A stretch of DNA of 64,000 nucleotides from Streptomyces sp. ISL-96 (lineage in GTDB: Bacteria; Actinomycetota; Actinomycetes; Streptomycetales; Streptomycetaceae), in NCBI RefSeq assembly GCF_018614035.1, contig NZ_JAGGPA010000022.1, positions 1 through 64,000 of the forward strand, in the 5' to 3' direction. The notes below the pieces were generated by a model. It was given only the letters and a program-made list of their open reading frames with translations, was not told the DNA's origin and made no database searches. This document shows, one piece after another, positions 18,079-26,034 of the stretch. Numbering within the stretch: the first letter of the stretch is position 1; each line of letters begins with the position of its first letter. Position numbers and translations under genes: made by a program.

Positions 18079-18984
18079 TCAGCGTGCGTCGGTGACGGGG
18101 TTGGTCAGGGTGCCTATGCCTTCGACGGTGGCTTCGACGGTGTCGCCGGGGGTGAGGAACTCAGGGGGGACCATGCCGGCGCCGACGCCCGACGGGGAGC
18201 CGGTGGCGATGATGTCTCCGGGCTCAAGGGTGACGCCGGAGGTGATGTCGGCGATGAGCCGGGCGATGGGGAAGAGCATGTGGCGGGTGTTCGACTTCTG
18301 CTTGGTGACACCGTTGACGCGCAGTTCGAGGTCGAGTTCCATCGGGTCGGGTATGTCGTCGGCGGTGACCACGGCCGGTCCGAGGGGTGCGAAGGAGTCC
18401 TGGCCCTTGGAGAAGAACCACTGGCCGGAGCGGCGCTGGTCGCGAGCGCTGATGTCGTTGATGATGCTGTAGCCGAAGATGCAGTCGAAGGCGTCGTCCT
18501 CGCTGACGCCGAAGGCGGTCCGGCCGATGACGACAGCCAGTTCGCATTCCCAGTCGAGCTGGTTCGTCAGGTTGGCATTGTGGCGGATCGGCTGTCCGGG
18601 GCCGGTGACGGCGGTTGCGGGCTTGCTGAACAGCACCGGACGCGGCGGCAGTTCCTTGTGGGTGTCCAGGCTGCGGCTGGACTCCTCGACGTGCTCGACG
18701 TAGTTCAGCCCAACACCAATGATCTTCCCTGGGCGCAGAGGAGCGCTCAGGGTGACGTCGTCGATCGCGTGGACGGCATCGGACGGCCATTCAGCCGGGT
18801 CGCCGGCCAGCAGGCGCTGTGCGGTCTCTCGGGCGGTGTCGCCGGCCTGGACGAAGGACAGCAGGTCCAGTGGAAGTTGCTCGCCGTGACAGGCGGCCAG
18901 CGCGGCCAGGTCGATCACACGGTCGTCGATCTGTGCGCCCAGGCGGGCGGAGGCGTCGTTGTGGGTGTAGGTGACCAGGCGCAT
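18079..18984 (-). CDS. FAH-family hydrolase (maleyl/fumarylpyruvate hydrolase candidate)
   Basis: A 301-residue fumarylacetoacetate-hydrolase-family enzyme. The metal-binding acidic residues lie in LDWECELAVVIGR and the following IFGYSIINDISARDQRRSGQW. The C-terminal part has LEPGDIIATGSPSGVGAGM and FLTPGDTVEATVEGIGTL. I chose ATG 18984 (AAGGAG upstream); the longer frame to 19131 is Pro/Arg-rich and runs through the hairpin. After gentisate ring cleavage it would hydrolyse maleylpyruvate or fumarylpyruvate to pyruvate plus maleate or fumarate. The neighbouring maleate isomerase favours maleylpyruvate. I see no maleylpyruvate isomerase gene nearby. Confidence 0.88.
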   Translation of the reverse strand: MRLVTYTHNDASARLGAQIDDRVIDLAALAACHGEQLPLDLLSFVQAGDTARETAQRLLAGDPAEWPSDAVHAIDDVTLSAPLRPGKIIGVGLNYVEHVEESSRSLDTHKELPPRPVLFSKPATAVTGPGQPIRHNANLTNQLDWECELAVVIGRTAFGVSEDDAFDCIFGYSIINDISARDQRRSGQWFFSKGQDSFAPLGPAVVTADDIPDPMELDLELRVNGVTKQKSNTRHMLFPIARLIADITSGVTLEPGDIIATGSPSGVGAGMVPPEFLTPGDTVEATVEGIGTLTNPVTDAR

Positions 18985-19034
18985 GGGAGCTCCTTGCGGG
19001 ATACGCGATAAGGCAGGGGTACGGGCTGGAGGAT

Positions 19035-19075
19035 GGGGCGGTGGTGAAGAGGTCAGGTCTCTGCACCACCGCCCC
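19035..19075. promoter_or_regulatory. Intercistronic hairpin between dioxygenase and FAH genes
   Basis: A perfect 12-base-pair stem (GGGGCGGTGGTG, 19035-19046, with CACCACCGCCCC, 19064-19075) encloses a 17-base loop that itself can pair AGAG with CTCT. It lies in the 192-base gap between the dioxygenase stop and the FAH start. It may terminate or attenuate the upstream message, or protect a processed transcript end. Which of these cannot be told. Confidence 0.6.
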
Positions 19076-19176
19076 GGTACCGGGGACGATGCGGGGCGGA
19101 AGGCCCGTCCCCGGTCGCGCTGCCGTTCCACAAACCGGTGTCAGGGCCGGCGGGCGGTGGTAACGGCGGCGCGGGT

Positions 19177-20289
19177 CTAGGCGGTGCGCTGGTGGCCCCC
19201 GTTGTCGGTGTAGGCCTCTTCTCGGTAGAAACCGAGTGCGCGCATCACGGGGAAGTCGTTGAAGGAGAACAGACAGGCGTCGTCGCCCTGGTCGAGGTTG
19301 TGGTGCTCGTGCCAGGCCCAGGAGGGGACACAGAAGATGTCGCCCTTCTTCCAGGTGAAGCGTTGTCCGGCGATCACTGAGACGCCGTGGCCCTTGGCCA
19401 CGGTGTAGATGACCGATCCGGTGTGGCGATGGGCCTGGGTCGCCTGGCCGGGGCGCAGCAACTGCATGTGGGCGCTCATCGTGGGCATGACCGAGCCGCC
19501 GGTGACGGGGTTGGTGTACTCCGCGATCACGCCGTCGTACGGAGAGCCCTCGGAGGCCCTGGCCAGGTTGCGCAGCGACTCGTACGTCGGCTCCCACGGG
19601 TAGGCGAGCAACGGCGAGTAGGGCTTGGTCCACTTGTCCGCGCCGTACGGCAGGAGGTTCGCGCCGTAGGTGAGGACGGAGGAGTTGATCACTTTGCCGG
19701 GCTTCTGGTACAGCTCCGGGTGGACCTCGTAGAAGCCCGCGTCCAGTGCGTTGACCAGCGGGATGTCGAGGCCGTCCTGCCAGATGACGGGAGCGTCGTC
19801 GGACTCGTTGCCGTGTTCGTGCCAGGTGCCGTTGGGGGTGATGGCGAAGTCGCCCGGGCTCACCCTGAGCTTTTGGCCGTCGACGATGGTCCAGGCGCCG
19901 GTGCCCTCATGGACGAAGCGCAGGGCAGCCGCCTGGTGCCGGTGGGCGGTCATGGCTTCGCCGGGGCCCATGATCTGCAGGCCCGTATAGAGGAGCCCGA
20001 CTGCTGCGCTGACGTCCTTGCGGCCCGGGTTGACCAGCATGACCACTCGCCGGCCCGCGTCGTCGGCCTTCACCAGGTCGAGCGCCTTGTGGACGAGGGG
20101 CTGCAGTTCGTCGTACCGCCACAGGACCGGCACGGACTTCGGCTGCGGGAACCATGGTTCGATGTCGTTGGCGACGGTCCACAGAGCACCGGCCTCGCGT
20201 CCGGCGAGTTCGGCGTAGTACGCGGTGAGTTCGGGAGTGTCGGCCACCCGGGCGCGGCCGAGCTGGTCGTCGTCGTACTCGGTGGTCAT
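19177..20289 (-). CDS. Gentisate 1,2-dioxygenase
   Basis: A 370-residue bicupin. The first cupin carries the metal-binding AMTAHRHQAAALRFVHEGTG (HxH at about 117-119) and WHEHGN. The second has QATQAHRHTGSVIYTVAKGHG and WHEHHN. Gentisate dioxygenase cleaves the ring between C1 and C2 to give maleylpyruvate, using Fe(II) at the first cupin. The length and both cupins fit the family well. The ATG overlaps the nitrilase stop by four bases (ATGA), so they are coupled. It is the ring-cleavage step for the gentisate made by the upstream hydroxylase and thioesterase. Gentisate dioxygenase is called sdgD in Streptomyces sp. WA46, from memory. Confidence 0.9.
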   Translation of the reverse strand: MTTEYDDDQLGRARVADTPELTAYYAELAGREAGALWTVANDIEPWFPQPKSVPVLWRYDELQPLVHKALDLVKADDAGRRVVMLVNPGRKDVSAAVGLLYTGLQIMGPGEAMTAHRHQAAALRFVHEGTGAWTIVDGQKLRVSPGDFAITPNGTWHEHGNESDDAPVIWQDGLDIPLVNALDAGFYEVHPELYQKPGKVINSSVLTYGANLLPYGADKWTKPYSPLLAYPWEPTYESLRNLARASEGSPYDGVIAEYTNPVTGGSVMPTMSAHMQLLRPGQATQAHRHTGSVIYTVAKGHGVSVIAGQRFTWKKGDIFCVPSWAWHEHHNLDQGDDACLFSFNDFPVMRALGFYREEAYTDNGGHQRTA

Positions 20290-21332
20290 GCGTCCTCCTT
20301 GGTGGTGCTCGTGCTGGTGCTCTCGGTCGAGAGCGGGGCGGCGATGGGGTGTGCGGCCTGCTGCGCGGGGTCGGTCGTGAAGGTGACCGGTGTGCGGGGT
20401 GTGTTGTCGACGTGGAGCTGGAAGATGTCGAAGCGGTTGTAGTGGCCGACGATGTCGTGCATCTGCTTGGGCTGGATGCACTTGGACAGGTCGATCTCGG
20501 CGTAGACGATGCCCTCGTCGTCGATCAGCGGTTCGGTGACCGGCCTGCCATCGGGCCCGAAGATGCCGGACAGTGCGCTGCGGGGACGGGCGAGGGTCCG
20601 ACGTACCTCCTCGTCATCACCTGCGATGGTGTCGACGATCTCCGGAGAGATCGTCGAACAGGCCACAACGGAGAAGACCTTGCCCTCGAAGCTGTGAGCC
20701 GCGGTACGCACGGCGATGGCGTCCGCCATGTCGTAGTCGGCAGGGGCGACCGGCAGGGCGATGTAGCAGGAGGCATGCACCAGTTCGCCCTGTGCCAGCA
20801 GGGTGAACCGGGCGAGGGTGTTGGTGTTCTCACCGCAGGCGAGCGCGCCCAGCGGCCCGACAGGGGTGGAGTGGACCCGCAGGGAACTTCCGTCTCCCCC
20901 GGTCCAGGTCAGCTTCTCGGCCCAGGTTGGCACCAACTTGCGGTGCACGCCCAACAGTTCGCCGTCGGGCCCGATCGTCAGGAGAGTGTTGTAGAGGACG
21001 CCCAGACTGTGCGGACCGCGCTCATTGACACCGATCACAAGGACAACGCCGTACTGGCGAGCCGCCGCGCGCAGTGCGTCCACGTGCGGGCCGGGTACGT
21101 CGATGGACGCGCGGTAGAGACGCTCGAACCACGGGGACCCCTGCACCGGGTTCATGGTCCAGTTCCAGTACGGATAACCGGGGACGAAGACCTCGGGAAA
21201 CACCACAAGTTCGGCGCCGGCAGCGGCGGCCTCAGCGATGAGGCCGATCGCCTTGTCGACGGTCGCGGCGGGGTCCAGATAGACGGGCGCCGCCTGGACT
21301 GCCGCAGCGGTGAAGCGGGGCAGATTTTCCAT
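20286..21332 (-). CDS. Nitrilase-family carbon-nitrogen hydrolase
   Basis: A 348-residue member of nitrilase branch 1. The Glu-Lys-Cys triad is visible: ELVVFPEVFVPGYPYWNW (Glu about 47), GVHRKLVPTWAEK (Lys about 131) and GALACGENTNTLARFTLL (Cys about 165). The length and the PGYPYW, ENTN and VPTWAEK segments fit true nitrilases that turn R-CN into R-COOH and ammonia, rather than amidases. It lies 12 bases after the hydroxylase gene and overlaps the dioxygenase gene, so it belongs to the operon. It may supply an aromatic acid from its nitrile; the natural substrate is unknown. Confidence 0.85.
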   Translation of the reverse strand: MENLPRFTAAAVQAAPVYLDPAATVDKAIGLIAEAAAAGAELVVFPEVFVPGYPYWNWTMNPVQGSPWFERLYRASIDVPGPHVDALRAAARQYGVVLVIGVNERGPHSLGVLYNTLLTIGPDGELLGVHRKLVPTWAEKLTWTGGDGSSLRVHSTPVGPLGALACGENTNTLARFTLLAQGELVHASCYIALPVAPADYDMADAIAVRTAAHSFEGKVFSVVACSTISPEIVDTIAGDDEEVRRTLARPRSALSGIFGPDGRPVTEPLIDDEGIVYAEIDLSKCIQPKQMHDIVGHYNRFDIFQLHVDNTPRTPVTFTTDPAQQAAHPIAAPLSTESTSTSTTKEDA

Positions 21333-21344
21333 CAGTTCTCCTGA

Positions 21345-23741
21345 TCAGCGGGCCGTCGGAACAGCGGCAGCTTCGATGGGCGCGAGCCAACGCTGGTGGA
21401 CGGGCGCGGTGGCTTGCCGGAGCAGCTGGAGCCGGGGCGGGATACGGTCCGTTCGCGCCCCGGGAGGGCGCCCGCTGCCGGCCTTCCAAGAAGGCGGCCA
21501 GGGAGCCGCCGGGCCGACGTAGCCCTGGGCGGCCGCAGCGTGCAGGGTCCACAGGGGATCGTGCAGTTGGGCGCGGCCGACAGCACACAGATCAGCCCGG
21601 CCGGCCAGAATGATCGAGTTCACGTCGTCATACGTCGAGATGGCACCCACGGCGATCGTGGGAACTCCGGTGGCGTTGCGGATCAGGTCGGCGTACGGCG
21701 TCTGATAGCTGCGACCGTATCGAGGCTGCTGATGGGCCACGACCTCTCCGGTGGAAACATCCACCGCGTCGGCGCCGGCCTCGGCGAGCGCGCGGGCGAT
21801 GGTGACGGCGTCCGCCTCGGTGGTGCCGCCCTCGGCCCAGTCGGCGGCGGATATGCGAACGACGAGAGCTTTGCCCGCGGGCCAGACAGCGCGCACCGCG
21901 CGCAGCGCTTCCAGCGGGAAGCGCAGTCGTCCGGCCAGGTTGCCGCCATAAGAGTCGGTGCGGTGATTGGTCAGTGGCGAAATGAATCCGGACATCAAGT
22001 GGCCGTGGCCGTACTGTAGTTCAAGGGCGTCGAAGCCGGCGTTGTGGGCGCGTTGCGCCGCGGCGACGAAGTCGCGTGTGATGACGTCCATGTCGTGCCG
22101 GGTGGCTTCACGCGGTACGGCGCTGCGCTCGTCCCAGGCGAGCGGTGAAGCGGCGAGCAGTGGCCAGGCCTCCGCCGCCTCCAGGGGGACGGAGCTGCCG
22201 TCGGGGCGCGGTGTGTGCGTGGCGCCGCGGCGGCCGGCATGGGTGAGCTGGATACCCAGACATGTGTCTGATTGGCGGTGGACGAAGTCGGTGATGCGCC
22301 GCCAGGCCGCTTCCTGTTCGTCGGTGTACAGCCCCGGGCAGCCGGTGGTGGACCGGGCGTCGGGGCTGACGGCCGTCATGCCGGCGAAGACCAGGCCGGA
22401 TCCGCCCAGCGCCTGGGTGCTCAGATGGACGAGCTCGAAGTCTCCGGGCACGCCGTCGCGCGCGGTGTACAGGGCGGTGGGAGGCACGACAACGCGGTTG
22501 CGCAGGCGCAGGCCTCCGAGGCAGTAGGGGCGGAACATCGGCGGGACGTTCGCGTCTCCGGGAAGAGCGACTCCCGACGAGTCATCTGCGACATGGCTCC
22601 GGACGACTGCGGCGGTGAACTCCTCGTCGCGGACTCGCAGGTTGTCGTAGGTGACACGGCGGCTGCGCGTGAGGAGGTTGAAGGCGAACTGGTGCGGCTG
22701 CTGGCCGGTGTAGCGCCCGACGTTCTCGAACCATTCGAGGCTCGCCTGCGCCGCGCGCTGGGTGGATTCGACGACCGGCTTGCGTTCGGCCTCGTATGCG
22801 GCGAGCGCGGTTGGGACGTCGGGGTGCTCATGCAGACAGGCGGCGAGAGCGAGTGAGTCCTCCATGGCGAGCTTGGTGCCGGAGCCGATGGAGAAGTGAG
22901 CGGTGTGGGCGGCGTCCCCGAGCAGTACGACGTTGCCGTGTTGCCAGGTCTTGTTGCGGACCGTGGTGAAGCGGATCCATTTGGAGTTGTTGGGGATGAG
23001 GCGGTGGCCGTCGAGGTGTTCGGCGAGTATCTCCTCGCACAGCTGGATACTGTCCTCGTCGCTGGTACCGGCGGGGTGGTCACGGGCGGCGAACTTGTCG
23101 AAGCCGGCACGGCGCCAGGAGGCTTCGTCGATCTCGACGATGAACGTGGAGCGGGTGTCGTCGTACGGGTAGGCGTGGACCTGCAAGGTGCCGAAGTCCC
23201 GCTCGGCAACGATGAAGTTGAAGGCCTCGAAGACCTTGTCCGTACCCAGCCACATGTAGCGGCAGTTCCGCTCGTCGAGGTCCGGGCCGAAGGTGTCGGC
23301 GTACGCGGCACGGGTGGCCGACCGCACGCCGTCACCGGCGACGACCAGGTCGTACTGGGAGGAGAGTTCCTCCACCGGGGGCGCCTGGGTGCGGTAGCGA
23401 ACGTCCACGTCCAGTGCGGCACAGCGTTCCTGAAGGATCTGCAACAGCCGCTTGCGGCCCAGGGCCGCGAAGCCGTGACCGCCCGAGGTGAGCACCTGCC
23501 CCTGGTAACGGACGTCGATGTCGCTCCACCGGGCGAAGTCCTTTGACATGGCGTCAAAGACCTCTGGGTCGGCCTGCGCTATGCCGTCGAGTGTCTCGTC
23601 GGAGAAGACGACACCGAAACCGAATGTGTCGTCAGGCGCGTTGCGTTCCCAGACGGTGATGTCCCATCGCGGGGAGAGCTGCTTGGCCAGGGCCGCGAAG
23701 TACAGCCCTCCAGGCCCTCCTCCGATTACTGCTACGCGCAC
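21345..23741 (-). CDS. Salicylyl-CoA 5-hydroxylase fused to an OYE-type reductase
   Basis: A 798-residue two-domain flavoprotein. The N-terminal half (about 1-370) is a group A FAD monooxygenase with VAVIGGGPGGLYFAALAK, the DG motif in VVAGDGVRSATR and GDAAHTAHFSIGSGTKLAMED. The C-terminal half (about 385-760) is an Old-Yellow-Enzyme/2,4-dienoyl-CoA reductase barrel (IQLTHAGRRGATH, SPLTNHRTDSYGG, VGRAQLHDP). Start is GTG 23741 with AAGGAGG. The fused family is known as bifunctional salicylyl-CoA 5-hydroxylase/oxidoreductase; 2-aminobenzoyl-CoA monooxygenase/reductase has the same layout. With a gentisate dioxygenase downstream, salicylyl-CoA to gentisyl-CoA is favoured. In the OYE half, the usual HxxH reads QYGH. 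Confidence 0.88.
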   Translation of the reverse strand: MRVAVIGGGPGGLYFAALAKQLSPRWDITVWERNAPDDTFGFGVVFSDETLDGIAQADPEVFDAMSKDFARWSDIDVRYQGQVLTSGGHGFAALGRKRLLQILQERCAALDVDVRYRTQAPPVEELSSQYDLVVAGDGVRSATRAAYADTFGPDLDERNCRYMWLGTDKVFEAFNFIVAERDFGTLQVHAYPYDDTRSTFIVEIDEASWRRAGFDKFAARDHPAGTSDEDSIQLCEEILAEHLDGHRLIPNNSKWIRFTTVRNKTWQHGNVVLLGDAAHTAHFSIGSGTKLAMEDSLALAACLHEHPDVPTALAAYEAERKPVVESTQRAAQASLEWFENVGRYTGQQPHQFAFNLLTRSRRVTYDNLRVRDEEFTAAVVRSHVADDSSGVALPGDANVPPMFRPYCLGGLRLRNRVVVPPTALYTARDGVPGDFELVHLSTQALGGSGLVFAGMTAVSPDARSTTGCPGLYTDEQEAAWRRITDFVHRQSDTCLGIQLTHAGRRGATHTPRPDGSSVPLEAAEAWPLLAASPLAWDERSAVPREATRHDMDVITRDFVAAAQRAHNAGFDALELQYGHGHLMSGFISPLTNHRTDSYGGNLAGRLRFPLEALRAVRAVWPAGKALVVRISAADWAEGGTTEADAVTIARALAEAGADAVDVSTGEVVAHQQPRYGRSYQTPYADLIRNATGVPTIAVGAISTYDDVNSIILAGRADLCAVGRAQLHDPLWTLHAAAAQGYVGPAAPWPPSWKAGSGRPPGARTDRIPPRLQLLRQATAPVHQRWLAPIEAAAVPTAR

Positions 23742-23768
23742 TGCGTCCTCCTTGTGGTTCCGAACAGC

Positions 23769-23811
23769 AATATATGCCGCTCTTTCGACGACCGTCAAGA
23801 CTGCGGCATAT
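23769..23811 (-). promoter_or_regulatory. Promoter with flanking inverted repeat upstream of the hydroxylase operon
   Basis: On the minus strand TTGACG (23798-23793) and TATATT (23774-23769) are spaced by 18 bases, a sigma-70-type promoter. It is overlapped by a perfect nine-base inverted repeat ATATGCCGC/GCGGCATAT (23772-23780 and 23803-23811, 22 bases apart). The same pattern recurs at 25956-25998 and 33251-33293. Probably the binding site of the cluster's regulator, perhaps the PaaX-type protein. Confidence 0.7.
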
Positions 23812-23833
23812 GCGTCGAGTGTTTGTGGCTCGG

Positions 23834-25915
23834 TCACGCGAACAGTTCGGGGGCTTGCGGACCGGCCTTGGTGAGGACCTCCCGCACGTCATCCGGCCAG
23901 GGGGTGGTTCCTGTGGCACGGGCGGCGGAGTGGGCGATCACCATGCGCCCGGCGGCGGCAACCTCCGCGCCTTCCCCTCTGATGGTGAAGGCGTAGTGCA
24001 GGGAGCTGTTTCCGACCTTGGTGACCCGGATTTCAGTGAGCACCCTCTCGCCGAACCACAGACGGGCCCGGTAGTCGGCCTCGAAGTGGACGCGGGGGGT
24101 ACTGCCGAAGAGATGCGTCAGTCCCAGGCGCCGCAACAGGGCTGCCTCGGCGGCTTCGGCCCAGCGCACGACTGTGGAGTGGTGGTAGTGACCGGCCGCG
24201 TCGGTGTCCTGCCACTCCACGCGGCTCTCGACAACGACGCTGGGCAGATTGTGCTCCTGGACTTCGGCGCATCCGGCCGCACAGCTGTCCGTCGGTGGAG
24301 CGGCGTGCGCTCGTCTGCGCAGTTCGCCGCGCTGGAGCTTGCCGTTGCTGGTGCGTGGCAGTTCGGAGACGAACTCGATGGCGCGCGGGTACTTGTACGG
24401 CGCGATCGACTGCTTGACGTGGTTCTTCAGTTCCGTGGCGGTGGCCTCGCCGGCGGCGACGCCGGCCCGGAGGACCACGTACGCCTTGACGAGCATCCCG
24501 CGTTCGCTGTCCGGCGCGCCGACGACGGCGCATTCTTCGACGTGGGGGTGGGCGGCGAGCGCCTTCTCCACCTCGGGCCCGGCGATGTTGTACCCGGAGG
24601 AGACGATCATGTCGTCGCTTCGGGCCACGTACCAGAAGTATCCGTCGGCATCCCGGATGTAGGTGTCGCCAGTGATGTTCCAGCCGCCTCTGACGTACGT
24701 CGTCTGGCGCGGGTCGTCCATGTACCGGCAGCCGGTGGGTCCGGTTACCGCGAGAAGGCCGGGTTGTCCGTCGGGGACGGGCCGCCCTTCTTCGTCCACC
24801 ACACGCGCCCGGTATCCGGGGACAGGTTTCCCGGTGGAACCGGGCCGTATGTCGTCGTCAGCGGCGGAAATGAACACGTGCAGCATCTCAGTGGCACCGA
24901 TGCCGTCGATGATGCGCAGCCCCGTAGCGGCATGGAATTCCTCCCACACTGCCGCCGGCAGCGCCTCACCGGCTGATACGCAGCGGCGCAGTCCGGCCAG
25001 TCGGCCCGCCCCGCCGGCAGACATGATTGCCCGGTAGGCGGTGGGTGCGGTGAAGAGCACGGTGACACCGTGCTCTTCCACCAAGTCGGCGAGCTGTCGC
25101 GGGGTGGCCTGCTCAATCAGCAGGGTCGACGCGCCCACGTGCAGGGGAAAGACCACGAGTCCGCCGAGGCCGAAGGTGAAGGCGAGCGGAGGCGTGCCGG
25201 TGAATATGTCGTCCTGCCGCGGCTTGAGGACGTGGCGGGAAAAGGTGTCGGCGTTGGCCAGTACGTCACGATGGAAGTGCATGGTCGCCTTCGGCCGGCC
25301 AGTTGTTCCAGAGGTGAAGGCGATCAGGGCCACATCGTCGGCCGCCGTTATGACGTTGGAGAAGCGCCCGTCCTTGGTCGCGCAGCGCGCGGTGAGGTCT
25401 GCTTCTCCGGTGCCGCCGTATGCGAGTACAGCGAGGCCAGGGGCTTCGGCAGCGGCAAGCTCGTCGAGGTAGCGGTGGTCGCAAACGGCAACCGCCGGTC
25501 GGGCGATGTCGCAGAGGTCGGAGAGCTCCGTCGCACGCAGCAACGGCATGGTGGTGACAGCAACACCTCCGGCCTTGAGCACACCGAACCAAGCAGCGAC
25601 CAGCCAGGGGTTGTTGGGGCCCCGCAGCAGGACGCGGTTGCCGGGGCGGAGCCCGAAGTCCTGAGTCAGCACCTGGGCGACCTGGTTGGCCCGGATCAGC
25701 AGGTCGCCGTAAGTCCACCGCTCCGTGGGAGTCAGCAGGCAGTCACGGTCGGGCCCCCAGCGTTCGACGGCGCCGTCGAGTAGGTGCTGGGCCGCGTTGA
25801 GCCGGTCCGGGTAGTGCAACTCCGGTAGTTCGAAGCGCAGTTCGGGCCACAGAGGGAAGGGCGGGAGTCGATCGCGACAGAAGGAATCGACATGCGCGGA
25901 CGGGGAGAGCTCCAT
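23834..25915 (-). CDS. Aryl-CoA ligase fused to a hotdog thioesterase
   Basis: A 693-residue fusion. Residues 1 to about 530 are an acyl-AMP/CoA ligase of the benzoate-CoA ligase group, with IAFTSGTTGRPKATMHFHRD, DGIGATEMLHVFIS, WNITGDTYIRDADGY and the C-terminal LPRTSNGKLQR. Residues from about 555 to 690 are a 4-hydroxybenzoyl-CoA-thioesterase-like hotdog domain (VEWQDTDAAGHYHHSTVVRWAEAAEAALLRRLG), with the catalytic Asp in DTDAAGH. ATG 25915 has GAGGTG upstream. Beside the hydroxylase and gentisate dioxygenase, I infer that it makes salicylyl-CoA and frees gentisate from gentisyl-CoA. Ligase and thioesterase on one chain could be futile unless the hotdog domain is specific for the hydroxylated product. 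Confidence 0.88.
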   Translation of the reverse strand: MELSPSAHVDSFCRDRLPPFPLWPELRFELPELHYPDRLNAAQHLLDGAVERWGPDRDCLLTPTERWTYGDLLIRANQVAQVLTQDFGLRPGNRVLLRGPNNPWLVAAWFGVLKAGGVAVTTMPLLRATELSDLCDIARPAVAVCDHRYLDELAAAEAPGLAVLAYGGTGEADLTARCATKDGRFSNVITAADDVALIAFTSGTTGRPKATMHFHRDVLANADTFSRHVLKPRQDDIFTGTPPLAFTFGLGGLVVFPLHVGASTLLIEQATPRQLADLVEEHGVTVLFTAPTAYRAIMSAGGAGRLAGLRRCVSAGEALPAAVWEEFHAATGLRIIDGIGATEMLHVFISAADDDIRPGSTGKPVPGYRARVVDEEGRPVPDGQPGLLAVTGPTGCRYMDDPRQTTYVRGGWNITGDTYIRDADGYFWYVARSDDMIVSSGYNIAGPEVEKALAAHPHVEECAVVGAPDSERGMLVKAYVVLRAGVAAGEATATELKNHVKQSIAPYKYPRAIEFVSELPRTSNGKLQRGELRRRAHAAPPTDSCAAGCAEVQEHNLPSVVVESRVEWQDTDAAGHYHHSTVVRWAEAAEAALLRRLGLTHLFGSTPRVHFEADYRARLWFGERVLTEIRVTKVGNSSLHYAFTIRGEGAEVAAAGRMVIAHSAARATGTTPWPDDVREVLTKAGPQAPELFA

Positions 25916-25955
25916 GGGGCGGCACCTCAATCTCGGGGCAGCAGGGAGAGTGAAG

Positions 25956-25998
25956 TTAGTATCGCGCCAAACTTGCGGCCGTCAATGTTTCGGCACAT
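25956..25998 (-). promoter_or_regulatory. Promoter/operator of the ligase gene, same pattern as the hydroxylase promoter
   Basis: On the minus strand TTGACG (25985-25980) and TACTAA (25961-25956) are spaced by 18 bases, exactly as at 23.8 kb. The bases at the positions of the inverted repeat (GTATCGCGC, 25959-25967; TCGGCACAT, 25990-25998) match the hydroxylase-operon arms at 6 and 7 of 9. It is the second member of the putative regulon. Confidence 0.55.
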
Positions 25999-26034
25999 TC
26001 GATTTTGTTGACAGCATGCTGCGGCCGGCTCACC

